From Candidatus Hydrogenedentota bacterium (GTDB lineage Bacteria; Hydrogenedentota; Hydrogenedentia; Hydrogenedentales; SLHB01): a stretch of 21,550 bases of DNA. Positions 1-7,068 of the stretch are shown here, in pieces. Position 1 is the stretch's first letter. Each line of letters opens with the position of its first letter. The DNA is taken from assembly GCA_035416745.1 (NCBI GenBank), contig DAOLNV010000071.1, positions 4,995-26,544 on the forward strand, in the 5' to 3' direction. Position numbers and translations under genes: made by a program. Below the pieces are notes generated by a model. That model saw nothing but the letters and a program-made list of their open reading frames with translations. It was not told the origin of the DNA and did no database searches.

Positions 1-45
1 TACGACCAGCACGCCGAACGCCTGGTGACGGTCTCGCATAAGTAG
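1..45 (+). CDS. C-terminal tail of a truncated gene
   Basis: The window opens in a frame that reads 14 codons (YDQHAERLVTVSHK) to a TAG at 43-45. The other two forward frames close at 25-27 and 39-41, so the choice of frame is not forced. It is favoured because it is the longest and has ordinary codon use. The product cannot be named from this fragment. Confidence 0.35.
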   Translation, partial: YDQHAERLVTVSHK

Positions 46-98
46 CCCTCCGAATACCCGGCCGGTTCCGGTTGTACTTGGCTCTGGAGGAAATCAGG

Positions 99-362
99 TT
101 GAAGAAAGAGACCGAAGACCGGCTTCTGGGCATGGCAGGAACCTTGATCGCATCCGCAACTCTCTTCGTCGCCGGATTTGCGGGTGGATTCATGGTCTCG
201 TTCCGTTTCTTCTTCATTCATATGGATACGGAAAGCCCCTGGCCGTATGTAGTCGTGGGGTTGGTCGCGGGGGTAATAGCAGCGTTCATTCCATTCACCA
301 TGAGAGCGGCCGGGGCTGGAACCCTCGAGGAAGTCCGCCGCAACAGCCGGGAACGGAAATAG
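99..362 (+). CDS. small two-helix membrane protein, function unknown
   Basis: This is a predicted 87-residue inner-membrane protein. The start is placed at the TTG at 99 because GGAGG at 86-90 lies 8 nt upstream; an in-frame TTG at 72 would add nine residues but has no comparable ribosome site. The sequence shows two hydrophobic segments, roughly residues 9-38 (AGTLIASATLFVAGFAGG and following aromatic residues) and 48-68 (WPYVVVGLVAGVIAAFIPF). They are joined by a short loop with acidic residues and followed by a charged tail ending RRNSRERK. The positive C-terminus suggests that both ends face the cytoplasm. I recognise no family. It could belong with the truncated upstream gene, but only 53 nt of spacer are visible. 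Confidence 0.6.
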   Translation: MKKETEDRLLGMAGTLIASATLFVAGFAGGFMVSFRFFFIHMDTESPWPYVVVGLVAGVIAAFIPFTMRAAGAGTLEEVRRNSRERK

Positions 363-383
363 GCGCATCAGGACCGGTTTCCC

Positions 384-400
384 GCGGCAAGACCTGCCGC
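384..400 (+). terminator. weak hairpin downstream of the small membrane gene
   Basis: GCGGCA at 384-389 pairs with TGCCGC at 395-400 around a 5-nt loop, 22 nt after the stop at 362. There is no clear T-tract, only GTTT at 406-409, so this is at best a weak terminator. The rest of 363-644 holds no gene that I can support. Confidence 0.25.
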
Positions 401-567
401 AGCGCGTTTGGCTGACCGCCGGAGACGGCGCTCTTGCCGGCGGGATAGCGCTCGGCAAGTGCAGAGCCGAAGCATATCGAGCGGGCGCCGGGCGGTTCCA
501 GGCGCGGCACACTTCTTGGGTCTGTCTTGGGACTCTTCCACCTCAACCCGGAAGACCCTGCCATGCG

Positions 568-599
568 TTTCCCGCAGGAAAGCCGCGGCGTGCTATGCT
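568..599 (+). promoter_or_regulatory. candidate extended -10 promoter for the FG-GAP gene
   Basis: TATGCT at 594-599 is preceded by TGC at 591-593, giving an extended -10 form (TGnTATGCT). No good -35 is present; the best is TTTCCC at 568-573, which is too far away. Transcription would start near 606, leaving a leader of about 40 nt before the ATG at 645. A TATGCT hexamer also occurs upstream of the ABC operon in this window. Confidence 0.35.
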
Positions 600-644
600 C
601 ACGACTGGTGCGATCAACGAGGCATCTAACGGAGGAGCTGTACC

Positions 645-2036
645 ATGGCGCCGCGAACGCTTCGCGTCCTGGCCGGAGGGCTGGTGCTTGTTGCCGCATG
701 CCGCGCGCTGTGCCAGGAGAATCCAGGACAATATGAAACCAACCCGTTCGTCATCGCCCTCGATATCCCCGGCCCCGAGGACAGCGCCGGCGGCATCGTC
801 ACCGCTGACCTGAGCGATGATGGATTGATGGACTATCTGGTGACCGTCCCGGGACATGTGGCTGCGTACGCGCATGACGGATCGAAACTGTGGATACACG
901 CACTCGACGTCCAGGTCGGGGGCTCTTCCGAGCGCGAAGGCCTGCCCGGTCATTGCGGACCCGGCGTGCAGGCCGCGGACATCGACGGCGACGGCAAGAC
1001 AGAGGTCCTCTATCTCACGAAGGACGGCATGCTCCATGTCGTGCAGGGCAAGACCGGGGATCAGAAGTGGTCCGCGAAGTTGCCCGTCCCGGATGGCGCG
1101 GAACGCTGGGAACATGCCGTCGTAGCCAACTTTCGCGGCAACGGCGACCGGGACATTCTGCTCCAGGCCACCAATCGCGACGGTTACCGGATGGGGCGCT
1201 ATGTCGCGGCATTCTCCCTCGATGCGGTCGAGAAGGGCGAGACGAAACCCCTCTGGCAGCGGGACGATTTCCTGGCCTGCGCCCACAACGGGGCCCGGGT
1301 CGCGGATCTGGATGGCGATGGAAAGGACGAGGTGCTTAGCGGAATGGTCGTGGGTTCGGACGGGGCGGTACGGTGCCAGATCCCGCTGCGCGGGCACGTG
1401 GACTCGATCTTCATAAACGACGTTGTGCCGGAAAAGGCCGGGCTGGAGGCGGTTGCCCTGGAAGAAGGCGGCGGAGACGAAGGCAACCGCGTATTCCTGT
1501 TCAACGCCGACGCCCTCCTTTGGGAAACGCACCACGAGCATTGGGAGCCGCAGAATGCGGCCATCGGCGAGTTCGCCCCCGCACAGCCCGGCATGGAGCT
1601 CTGGTGCCGCAGCCGTTTCGACGAGCACCAGAAACCGTTCGTCTTCGACGCCCAAGGAAAGCTCCTGAGCCAGTACGCGATGGACGACGTTGCCCCCGAA
1701 GGATGGACTGTGAAGGGCGTAGAACTTATCTGGAGCATCGACTGGACGGGCGGCCCCAAGCAGTTCGCCGTCGCGAAAGAACGCCATACCTCCGGGAATG
1801 TCGCGATCTTCGACCCGGTGAAAGGCACGTTTGATACCATATTCGACGAGAAAGCCGACCGGCTCTATGTGGCGGATGTGTCGGGGGATTGGCGCGAGGA
1901 AATCGTGGTCCTGGCAGCCAACGAAATCCACGTCTACCACAATGCCGCCGAGAACGCCAATCCGGACCATCCCCGGTTGTGGGACCAACAACATTACCGC
2001 CGCAGCAAGATGACCTACAATTATTACAGCCCGTGA
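645..2036 (+). CDS. secreted FG-GAP/VCBS repeat protein
   Basis: This is a 463-residue exported protein predicted to fold as a beta-propeller of FG-GAP/VCBS repeats. The ATG at 645 follows GGAGGAG at 631-637. A signal peptide covers about residues 1-24 (RTLR, then a hydrophobic run ending in RALC). Calcium-loop motifs of the FG-GAP type are visible: DLSDDGLMDY at 55-64, DIDGDGKTEV at 112-121, DLDGDGKDEV near 221-230, and a divergent VSGDWREEIV near the C-terminus. The tail has the pattern HYRRSKMTYNYYSP, which resembles the end of secreted propeller proteins related to rhamnogalacturonan lyases (family PL11). The catalytic residues of PL11 cannot be confirmed, so a lyase is not claimed. It may bind or process polysaccharide outside the cytoplasm. 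It stands alone and converges with the next gene. Confidence 0.85.
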   Translation: MAPRTLRVLAGGLVLVAACRALCQENPGQYETNPFVIALDIPGPEDSAGGIVTADLSDDGLMDYLVTVPGHVAAYAHDGSKLWIHALDVQVGGSSEREGLPGHCGPGVQAADIDGDGKTEVLYLTKDGMLHVVQGKTGDQKWSAKLPVPDGAERWEHAVVANFRGNGDRDILLQATNRDGYRMGRYVAAFSLDAVEKGETKPLWQRDDFLACAHNGARVADLDGDGKDEVLSGMVVGSDGAVRCQIPLRGHVDSIFINDVVPEKAGLEAVALEEGGGDEGNRVFLFNADALLWETHHEHWEPQNAAIGEFAPAQPGMELWCRSRFDEHQKPFVFDAQGKLLSQYAMDDVAPEGWTVKGVELIWSIDWTGGPKQFAVAKERHTSGNVAIFDPVKGTFDTIFDEKADRLYVADVSGDWREEIVVLAANEIHVYHNAAENANPDHPRLWDQQHYRRSKMTYNYYSP

Positions 2037-2043
2037 CGGCCTT

Positions 2044-2073
2044 GCCGGGCACGATCCTGCCGCCGCGCCCGGC
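2044..2073. terminator. hairpin between convergent genes
   Basis: GCCGGGC at 2044-2050 pairs perfectly with GCCCGGC at 2067-2073 around a 16-nt loop. It sits in the 48-nt gap between two convergent genes, where a bidirectional terminator would be expected. It has no T-tract on either strand, so the call is tentative. Confidence 0.3.
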
Positions 2074-2084
2074 TCTCCGACGTG

Positions 2085-3743
2085 CTACCTGGCCTGTCCG
2101 GCGCGGCCCACGGTGTCCGTAGGCCCCGTGAAGCCCGGACCGCCCGCCGCGACATAGCCATGGCTCGCCCCGCTCTCGTCAGGACTTACCCAGAACGCAT
2201 ACAGGCTTCCCTGTTTGAGATGAAAGCGGAACCGCACGGGTTTCCCAGCGAACGCGGCAAGGTCGCCGCCGGATTTCCATGCCACCTCCCCGCACGTGGA
2301 ATCGGCCGTCACCGGCACGCACTCGTCCTTCATAAACCCGGGTTGCGGCACGCCGGACACATCGCAGACCTCGACCCGCAGTTCGCCTCCGTCCGTTTTC
2401 GCGTTCACGAACAACCGTTTTCCGGAGAAGCGAACGGGGCGCGTGAGCAATATGCCCTCGGCTTCCCCCGCGTCCATCGAGACAAACCCGTCGCGGCGCA
2501 GCGTAGCAAGGCCCGTCGCGCACACCCCCGAGGACGGAAACCCCTGCACACCCCGGCGGCCGCTGACATAGAAGTAGAGCTTGTCGCCGATAACGAGGCA
2601 GCACCCGCCGGCGGACTGCACGTTGCCCCAGTTCCAGTCGCCGTAGTGTTCGGACACGGAAATGAACGGTTCGTGAGTGGGGCGGTACCAGTGGAAGCCG
2701 TCGCGCGTATAGCCAATGCACAGCTCGTTGGGTTTCGCGCGGTCCTTGGGCTGTCCGCGCCAGATGTCGAACATGCCGATGATCACGCTCTCGTAGGCGG
2801 CCGCATCGAGGTTGTACAACTCGCAGGGCGTGTTGAGGTCCGCGCGCGGCGGATCGAGGGTATCCGCCCCGACCCAGAACGGCGGCCCGCCCTTTTCCCA
2901 TTTCGCGCCCTCGACGAAATCAGCGTGCTCGTGGTAGCGCCTGAACCGGCCCAGACCGTCACCGGGGTAGTCTCGAATGCCGTACACCCACACTTTCCGG
3001 AAGGGGTTGTAGAACATGGTGCTGCGATCGCCCATGGGCCCGGTTTGCGCCACCGGGTCTCCCCAGTGAATCCCGTCCGATGACCAGAAGATTTTCGGAG
3101 GAGCGCCCTTCAGGTAGGCAAACATCTTGTACCGCTTCGCAGGGTCCTTCTCGAACAGGTCCAGCCAGATCGTGTTCGAGTCGCGGCCCAGATTCTGGAC
3201 GATGTTGGTATCGGGCACAACGTCCAGGAGCGGCTTTTCCCAATGAATGCCGTCCTTCGAGGTGGCGTAGCAAGTCGTCTTCACGTAGCCGCCCATATAC
3301 CACATTTTGAACAACTGCTCGGCGGGGTCGTACCACACGCCATCGCTGAACGGCATGGCCGTAGGCGCGGGCTTGCCCTGCGACTCGGTGTCGCTCTCCC
3401 ACGCCTTGTCCGGCGCCAGCACGGGATTCTCGGGCCAGTACTCGGCGGCATGATGGGTGCGCGCCAGACTCGTCTCCGCGACGAGGAAGTCATCCACGAA
3501 AAGCTGCCTGCCTACATCGATGGGGATCACTTCCGGCGGATTCTCCAGATAGGGTACGGGCATGGGCTCGCGGCTGAGGGGCCGGTCCGGCGGCCACACC
3601 TCCGGCAGCCGAATGCCGTTGTAGAGCAGTTCTCCCCCTGTATCCTCTTCCCCGCCAAACGCCATTGGCCCCGCAGTGACCCCGCAAACAAGCACAATCA
3701 CCCATACACAAAGCAACTTGCCCGGAATTACGCTGCAATTCAT
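2085..3743 (-). CDS. secreted glycosidase-like five-bladed propeller protein (GH32/GH43-type)
   Basis: This is a predicted exported protein of 552 residues. The start is the ATG at 3743-3741: GGGAG lies just upstream and a signal peptide follows at once (residues 1-30, hydrophobic core LLCVWVIVLVCGV). The open frame extends 73 codons further upstream, but that part looks non-coding. The mature protein begins with a typical block, IDVGRQLFVDDFLV, followed by repeated Trp- and Asp-rich strands such as DGVWYDPAEQLFKMWYMGGY, SKDGIHW, SSDGIHW and TRDGFHWYRP. These are typical of the beta-propeller of GH32/GH43/GH68-like proteins that are often annotated as family 32 hydrolases. The last 120 residues look like a beta-sandwich. 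The classical GH32 nucleophile motif (WMNDPNG) is absent, so substrate and activity are unknown. A role in plant or algal glycan breakdown is inference. Confidence 0.8.
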   Translation of the reverse strand: MNCSVIPGKLLCVWVIVLVCGVTAGPMAFGGEEDTGGELLYNGIRLPEVWPPDRPLSREPMPVPYLENPPEVIPIDVGRQLFVDDFLVAETSLARTHHAAEYWPENPVLAPDKAWESDTESQGKPAPTAMPFSDGVWYDPAEQLFKMWYMGGYVKTTCYATSKDGIHWEKPLLDVVPDTNIVQNLGRDSNTIWLDLFEKDPAKRYKMFAYLKGAPPKIFWSSDGIHWGDPVAQTGPMGDRSTMFYNPFRKVWVYGIRDYPGDGLGRFRRYHEHADFVEGAKWEKGGPPFWVGADTLDPPRADLNTPCELYNLDAAAYESVIIGMFDIWRGQPKDRAKPNELCIGYTRDGFHWYRPTHEPFISVSEHYGDWNWGNVQSAGGCCLVIGDKLYFYVSGRRGVQGFPSSGVCATGLATLRRDGFVSMDAGEAEGILLTRPVRFSGKRLFVNAKTDGGELRVEVCDVSGVPQPGFMKDECVPVTADSTCGEVAWKSGGDLAAFAGKPVRFRFHLKQGSLYAFWVSPDESGASHGYVAAGGPGFTGPTDTVGRAGQAR

Positions 3744-3784
3744 GGCTGCTCCCCTTCTCTTGCCGCTTCCACGTCCCAAAACCC

Positions 3785-3813
3785 AGTCTAATCCACCTGA
3801 GATATGCAGTCCA
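3785..3813 (-). promoter_or_regulatory. candidate promoter of the glycosidase-like gene
   Basis: On the minus strand TGGACT (-35, positions 3813-3808) and TAGACT (-10, positions 3790-3785) are separated by exactly 17 nt. Transcription would start near 3778, giving a leader of about 35 nt to the ATG at 3743. Each box matches the sigma70 consensus at four of six positions. Confidence 0.4.
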
Positions 3814-3977
3814 GCGGAAATACTCGGCGGGACTCGAGCCAAGTGTGCGCCGCAACGCGATGCATTGGCGCAAGCGAGTCCGCCGAAGGCGAACGAGTCG
3901 GGCCGGTCCCGCAACGTTCTGCTGGTTTGGTTGCCGCGATGCCGGCCTGTGTCCTGTGGCATGTTTCAGCCCTCTCT

Positions 3978-4006
3978 TTGACATTCTCGGCGGTCAAGGG
4001 CAGAAT
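3978..4006 (+). promoter_or_regulatory. promoter of the Nramp-related gene, with dyad
   Basis: A perfect -35, TTGACA at 3978-3983, is followed after 17 nt by CAGAAT at 4001-4006. The spacer contains GTCAA at 3993-3997, which forms an inverted repeat with TTGAC of the -35 (TTGAC, 10 nt, GTCAA). The amrS promoter in this window has the same arrangement. Predicted transcription start is near 4013, leaving a leader of about 130 nt that contains the tandem palindromes. Confidence 0.5.
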
Positions 4007-4068
4007 TGCACAGGATGGGTGCGCATCCCCGGCAATCGATGAATCCCGCAGGACGCGCTGCTGCTGTC

Positions 4069-4114
4069 CCGTTCGAAACACCGTTTCGAAGCCGTTCGAA
4101 ACGCCGTTTCGAAC
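4069..4114 (+). repeat. two tandem 23-nt palindromic units (operator-like)
   Basis: Unit 1 is 4069-4091 and unit 2 is 4092-4114, directly adjacent and differing at only two positions. Each contains TTCGAAAC and its exact complement GTTTCGAA separated by 3 nt (4072-4090 and 4095-4113). The hexamer TTCGAA therefore occurs four times, at 4072, 4085, 4095 and 4108. The block ends 27 nt before the Nramp-related start codon and 15 nt before its ribosome site, inside the predicted leader. It could be a repressor operator or a pair of mRNA hairpins that control translation. Confidence 0.7.
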
Positions 4115-4141
4115 GCACACGCATGAATGGGGAGATTTCCT

Positions 4142-5455
4142 ATGGCTGAAAACGTTCCCGATGCCGCCGGAACAAGGCGCGCCCCGTGGTGGAGAACCAT
4201 TGGCCCCGCTTTGATAACCGCCTGCGTGGTATTCGGCCCGGGAAGTCTGGTCGTCAGCGCGAATGTGGGCGCCACATACGGGTATGACCTCCTCTGGTTG
4301 CTGGTTCTGGCGGGGCTGGTCATGGGCGGATACATGACGATGTCGGCCCGCGTGGGCGTCACTGCGGGCGCCACTCACTTCACGACGCTGGCCCGCGAGG
4401 TTAACCGCCCCTTTGCGGCGCTGTTGGGCACGGTGCTATGCCTGACCTGCGCCTCGTTCCAGTTCTCGAACAACCTGGCGGTATCTCTGGTGGCGGGCGC
4501 CTTTGCCCCTGAGAAACATGCCCTGGCCGTTCAGATTACCGTCATGGCTATGCTCAACGCCGTCATGATTGCCTTCATGTTCCGGGCAAGTTCCGTATTC
4601 AAGACCATCGAGAACGTCATGAAATACATGGTCGGCATAGTGCTCCTGTCGTTCCTGGTCAATCTGATCTTCGTGCGCCCGAACCTCCTGGCCGTCTTGA
4701 AAGGGCTCGTGCCCGGCATCCCCGAGAAACTGGCCTTGGGCGTGCCGCAGATCGTCGGCGGGGCAATCAAAGACCCGCTGGTGCTGATTGCTTCTCTGAT
4801 GGGCACGACGTTCTCGGTCGCGGCCGCGTTCTTCCAAGGGAATCTCGTGCGCGAGAAGGGTTGGGATAAGGACGATTACGAGCGTGGCGTCGGCGACGCC
4901 GTCGCGGGCGTTTGCGTCCTTTCGCTGGTGAGCATGATCATCATGACCACCGCCGGCACGGTCATCCTCGGCAAGCCCGCCGACGACCTGGCCACTCTGG
5001 CTCTCACCCTGAAACCTCTGTTGGGGTCGGCCGCGTTTGTCTTTTTCTGCATCGGGCTGGCGCCGGTTGCTCTGAATCCGTTCCTCATCAACTCCATGAT
5101 TGGCGGCACCGCTCTGGCAGACGGATTCGGCTTGCCCGGAAAACTCAACGATTTCTGGCCCCGCATGTTTACCATCTGCGTGTTGCTCACGGGGTTCGTT
5201 ATCGCCAGCATCGGCCTATGGCTGAAGATTCCCACCGTCAATCTCATGATCTTCGGGCAAGCCCTGACGGTCATCGGCAACCCGCTTATGGCCGCGACGA
5301 TCCTTTGGCTGGCGAATCGGAAGAACGTCATGGGCGACCGGCGCAACCGGCTCCCCTCTAACATGATCGGCGCGCTCGGCATCGTCGTCGTCCTGCTGCT
5401 CGCCGTGCGAATGATATGGTTCTTGTATCTGCGCTTGACCCTGGTCCTCACGTGA
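4142..5455 (+). CDS. Nramp-related membrane transporter lacking canonical metal motifs
   Basis: This is a 437-residue polytopic membrane protein with about 11 hydrophobic segments, related to the Nramp (MntH) metal-ion carriers of COG1914. The start is the ATG at 4142, with GGGGAG at 4129-4134 seven nt upstream; an ATG at 4127 overlaps that ribosome site and is less likely. TM1 reads IGPALITACVVFGPGS and continues VVSANVGATYGYDLLW, which aligns with Nramp TM1. However, the metal-binding DPGN is replaced by GPGS (residues 32-35), and the TM6 MPH region reads TFSVAAAFFQGNLV (around 223-236). The Asp, Asn and Met that bind Mn/Fe in true Nramp proteins are therefore missing. The substrate is unknown; a different ion or a small organic solute is possible. 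It is probably expressed alone from the promoter at 3978. Confidence 0.8.
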   Translation: MAENVPDAAGTRRAPWWRTIGPALITACVVFGPGSLVVSANVGATYGYDLLWLLVLAGLVMGGYMTMSARVGVTAGATHFTTLAREVNRPFAALLGTVLCLTCASFQFSNNLAVSLVAGAFAPEKHALAVQITVMAMLNAVMIAFMFRASSVFKTIENVMKYMVGIVLLSFLVNLIFVRPNLLAVLKGLVPGIPEKLALGVPQIVGGAIKDPLVLIASLMGTTFSVAAAFFQGNLVREKGWDKDDYERGVGDAVAGVCVLSLVSMIIMTTAGTVILGKPADDLATLALTLKPLLGSAAFVFFCIGLAPVALNPFLINSMIGGTALADGFGLPGKLNDFWPRMFTICVLLTGFVIASIGLWLKIPTVNLMIFGQALTVIGNPLMAATILWLANRKNVMGDRRNRLPSNMIGALGIVVVLLLAVRMIWFLYLRLTLVLT

Positions 5456-5477
5456 CCCGGCCGCGGCCGCCCGGGAA

Positions 5478-5497
5478 GCCGGGATGGCAAACCCGGC
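5478..5497 (+). terminator. weak hairpin after the Nramp-related gene
   Basis: GCCGGG at 5478-5483 pairs with CCCGGC at 5492-5497 around an 8-nt loop, 22 nt after the stop at 5455 and just before the next promoter. No T-tract follows, so termination here is uncertain. Confidence 0.25.
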
Positions 5498-5511
5498 CCG
5501 CGTTGCCAGTC

Positions 5512-5540
5512 TTGACGCGCGGTGGGCGGGCGGGTACCAT
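5512..5540 (+). promoter_or_regulatory. promoter of the first MFS gene
   Basis: TTGACG at 5512-5517 and TACCAT at 5535-5540 are separated by 17 nt. The same -10 hexamer followed by CG (TACCATCG) and the same spacing occur before the paralogous MFS gene at 10570-10598. Predicted transcription start is near 5547, leaving an unusually long leader of about 150 nt. Confidence 0.5.
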
Positions 5541-5559
5541 CGTAAGGAATCGGGGATTT

Positions 5560-5677
5560 GGTCTCGGACGGCTCCGAGACCCGGCGCAGGGGAGAGGCGA
5601 TACGTTTACCCCGTGCAGGGGTAGCTACGGATACTGATTCCGTCAACCCGCCCCGGAAAAAGTTGTTCAGCCGGGGC
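5560..5677 (+). promoter_or_regulatory. structured leader of the first MFS gene (three hairpins)
   Basis: Three perfect stems lie in the predicted leader. The first is GGTCTCGGA/TCCGAGACC (9 bp, 4-nt loop, 5560-5581), the second TACCCC/GGGGTA (6 bp, 5-nt loop, 5607-5623), and the third GCCCCGG/CCGGGGC (7 bp, 14-nt loop, 5650-5677). The last one ends a few nt before the ribosome site AAGGAGAG. I recognise no known riboswitch class. The arrangement would suit control by a protein or ligand. Confidence 0.35.
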
Positions 5678-5696
5678 ACAGCGGAAGGAGAGAGCC

Positions 5697-6932
5697 ATGA
5701 TTGCTGTGATGACCGCTTTTTCGGGAGTATTTGCCCTCGGAGTCTGTTTCTCCATTCTGGGCAGCATCAAGTTGAAGCTGGCGGAACAGTTGAAGATCGA
5801 CGACGCCAAGGTCGGGCAGCTGATCTCGGCGTTGATGTTCAGCAGCTTGGTGTTCGTGTTGCTCATCGGTCCGCTGACCGACCTGCTGGGATTCAAGCTG
5901 ATTGCGCTGGTGGGGTTTGCGGCCGGCGCCATCTGCGTATGGCTGCTGGCCAGCGCCACGTCATACCAGGCCTCTCTGGTAGCGTGCCTGCTGCTGGGCG
6001 GCGCGGCGATGTGCGTAAACACCGTCGGCAACGCCCTTGGACCCCTGGTCCTGTTTGGCGGAAAGAACAATGCCGCCGCATCGAATCTGCTCAACGTGTT
6101 TTTCGGCATGGGCGCCTTCATCACGCCGCTGATCGTGGCCGCCCTGCTCAAGAAGCTGGGGTATAAGAGCACTGTCGGGCTGATTGGGGCGATTCTGTTG
6201 ATCCCGATTATCTACACCGTGTTCGGCACGTTCCCGGCGCCGCCCGAGGGGTTCAAGATTACGCAAGCGTTGGGGCTCCTGGGCCGCGGCGGCGTGTGGG
6301 CAGGCGGGCTGGCCCTTTTCTGCTACATGAGCCTCGAGGTCACCCTGGCCGGATTCGTTACCACCTACCTGAAGAGCCATGACCTCTCCGACGAAAAGGC
6401 CGGAACGGCTCTTTCGGGGTTCTGGATCGCGCTGATGCTCGCCCGGCTCATTGCGGCGTTCACGATACCGGCCCAGGCGTCCGTGTATGTGGTGCCGGCT
6501 CTCGCGTTGGTGGCGGTTATCTCGATCGCCGTTATGGTCGGCGCCAAGTCGGTGGGGATCGGCGTGGGCGCCACCCTCCTGACCGGCTTCGTGCTGGGGC
6601 CCATTTTCCCGACCCTGGTGGGCGTCACCTTCAACAAGACCGAGACATCGGGCAGCGTGTTCAGCCTGATTTTCGGGATCGGGTTGCTGGGCGCAATCCT
6701 GATGCCCAGTCTGATCGGCAAGTACGCGGCCAAGATGAACATCCGACAGAGTCTGCGGATTCTGGTTGGCGTCGCCGCGGCGTTGATCCTTCTGAGCGCG
6801 TTCCTCAGCTTCGGAATCCCCGACGCCAAGCCCGCTCCCGCGCTTCCTCCCGCGGCCGGAGCAGCCCTTTCGGTTCCAGATACGGCTCCGCACGCCACGT
6901 CGGCCTCGTGGACCCAAGCAAGCATACGGTAA
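5697..6932 (+). CDS. MFS transporter, fucose-permease-like
   Basis: This is a 411-residue major facilitator superfamily carrier with about 12 hydrophobic segments in the inner membrane. The ATG at 5697 follows AAGGAGAG with suitable spacing. The MFS motif A is intact in the loop between helices 2 and 3 (GPLTDLLGFK, residues 58-67). The block MCVNTVGNALG, followed by AASNLLNVFFGMGAFITP, resembles the FucP-type sugar permeases (COG0738). The C-terminus carries a Pro/Ala-rich tail of about 35 residues. A paralogue lies at 10642-11826 with motif A at the same residue numbers. Together with the nearby sugar ABC importer and secreted glycosidase, a monosaccharide substrate is likely, but this is inferred from family and context. 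Transcription should stop at the strong hairpin at 6972. Confidence 0.85.
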   Translation: MIAVMTAFSGVFALGVCFSILGSIKLKLAEQLKIDDAKVGQLISALMFSSLVFVLLIGPLTDLLGFKLIALVGFAAGAICVWLLASATSYQASLVACLLLGGAAMCVNTVGNALGPLVLFGGKNNAAASNLLNVFFGMGAFITPLIVAALLKKLGYKSTVGLIGAILLIPIIYTVFGTFPAPPEGFKITQALGLLGRGGVWAGGLALFCYMSLEVTLAGFVTTYLKSHDLSDEKAGTALSGFWIALMLARLIAAFTIPAQASVYVVPALALVAVISIAVMVGAKSVGIGVGATLLTGFVLGPIFPTLVGVTFNKTETSGSVFSLIFGIGLLGAILMPSLIGKYAAKMNIRQSLRILVGVAAALILLSAFLSFGIPDAKPAPALPPAAGAALSVPDTAPHATSASWTQASIR

Positions 6933-6971
6933 CACACACAGCGGCCGGGTAAACGACTCGTCGAACGTTTC

Positions 6972-7011
6972 CGGGCGGCGCCGCCCCAAGGACGGCGCCG
7001 CCCGTTTTGTT
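6972..7011 (+). terminator. strong intrinsic terminator
   Basis: A perfect 12-bp GC-only stem (6972-6983 with 6993-7004) closes a 9-nt loop and is followed by TTTTGTT. It lies 39 nt after the first MFS gene. The T-tract is on the plus strand only, but the symmetric stem may also slow transcription arriving from the minus-strand ABC operon. Confidence 0.9.
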
Positions 7012-7068
7012 GCGCGACACCCTGAGTCAGCCCGTTCTGCCCAGAGGCCGTCACCAGGGGGGAGTCCC

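Larger units (their letters stand above)
3744..4141. other. 398-nt divergent intergenic region
   Basis: This region separates the minus-strand glycosidase-like gene from the plus-strand Nramp-related gene. It holds a promoter for each direction (3785-3813 minus, 3978-4006 plus) and two tandem palindromes just before the Nramp-related start. Nothing gene-like is visible: short open frames lack ribosome sites and coding character. Confidence 0.7.

Noticed and set aside
543..1994. A 483-codon open frame on the minus strand across the FG-GAP gene
   Set aside because: The plus strand has a signal peptide and repeated DxDGDG motifs. The antisense frame has no recognisable domain.
2082..3083. A 333-codon open frame on the plus strand across the glycosidase-like gene
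   Set aside because: The minus strand has the signal peptide and the repeated DGIHW-type strands; the plus frame looks like translated complement.
4069..4114. CRISPR-like array
   Set aside because: Only two directly adjacent units with no spacers. The same applies to the 21-nt units at 10243-10284.
5463..5475. Self-complementary GC-rich stretch as a site of integration or an origin
   Set aside because: It is short, of low complexity and typical of GC-rich spacers; no integrase, direct flanking repeats or DnaA boxes are nearby.
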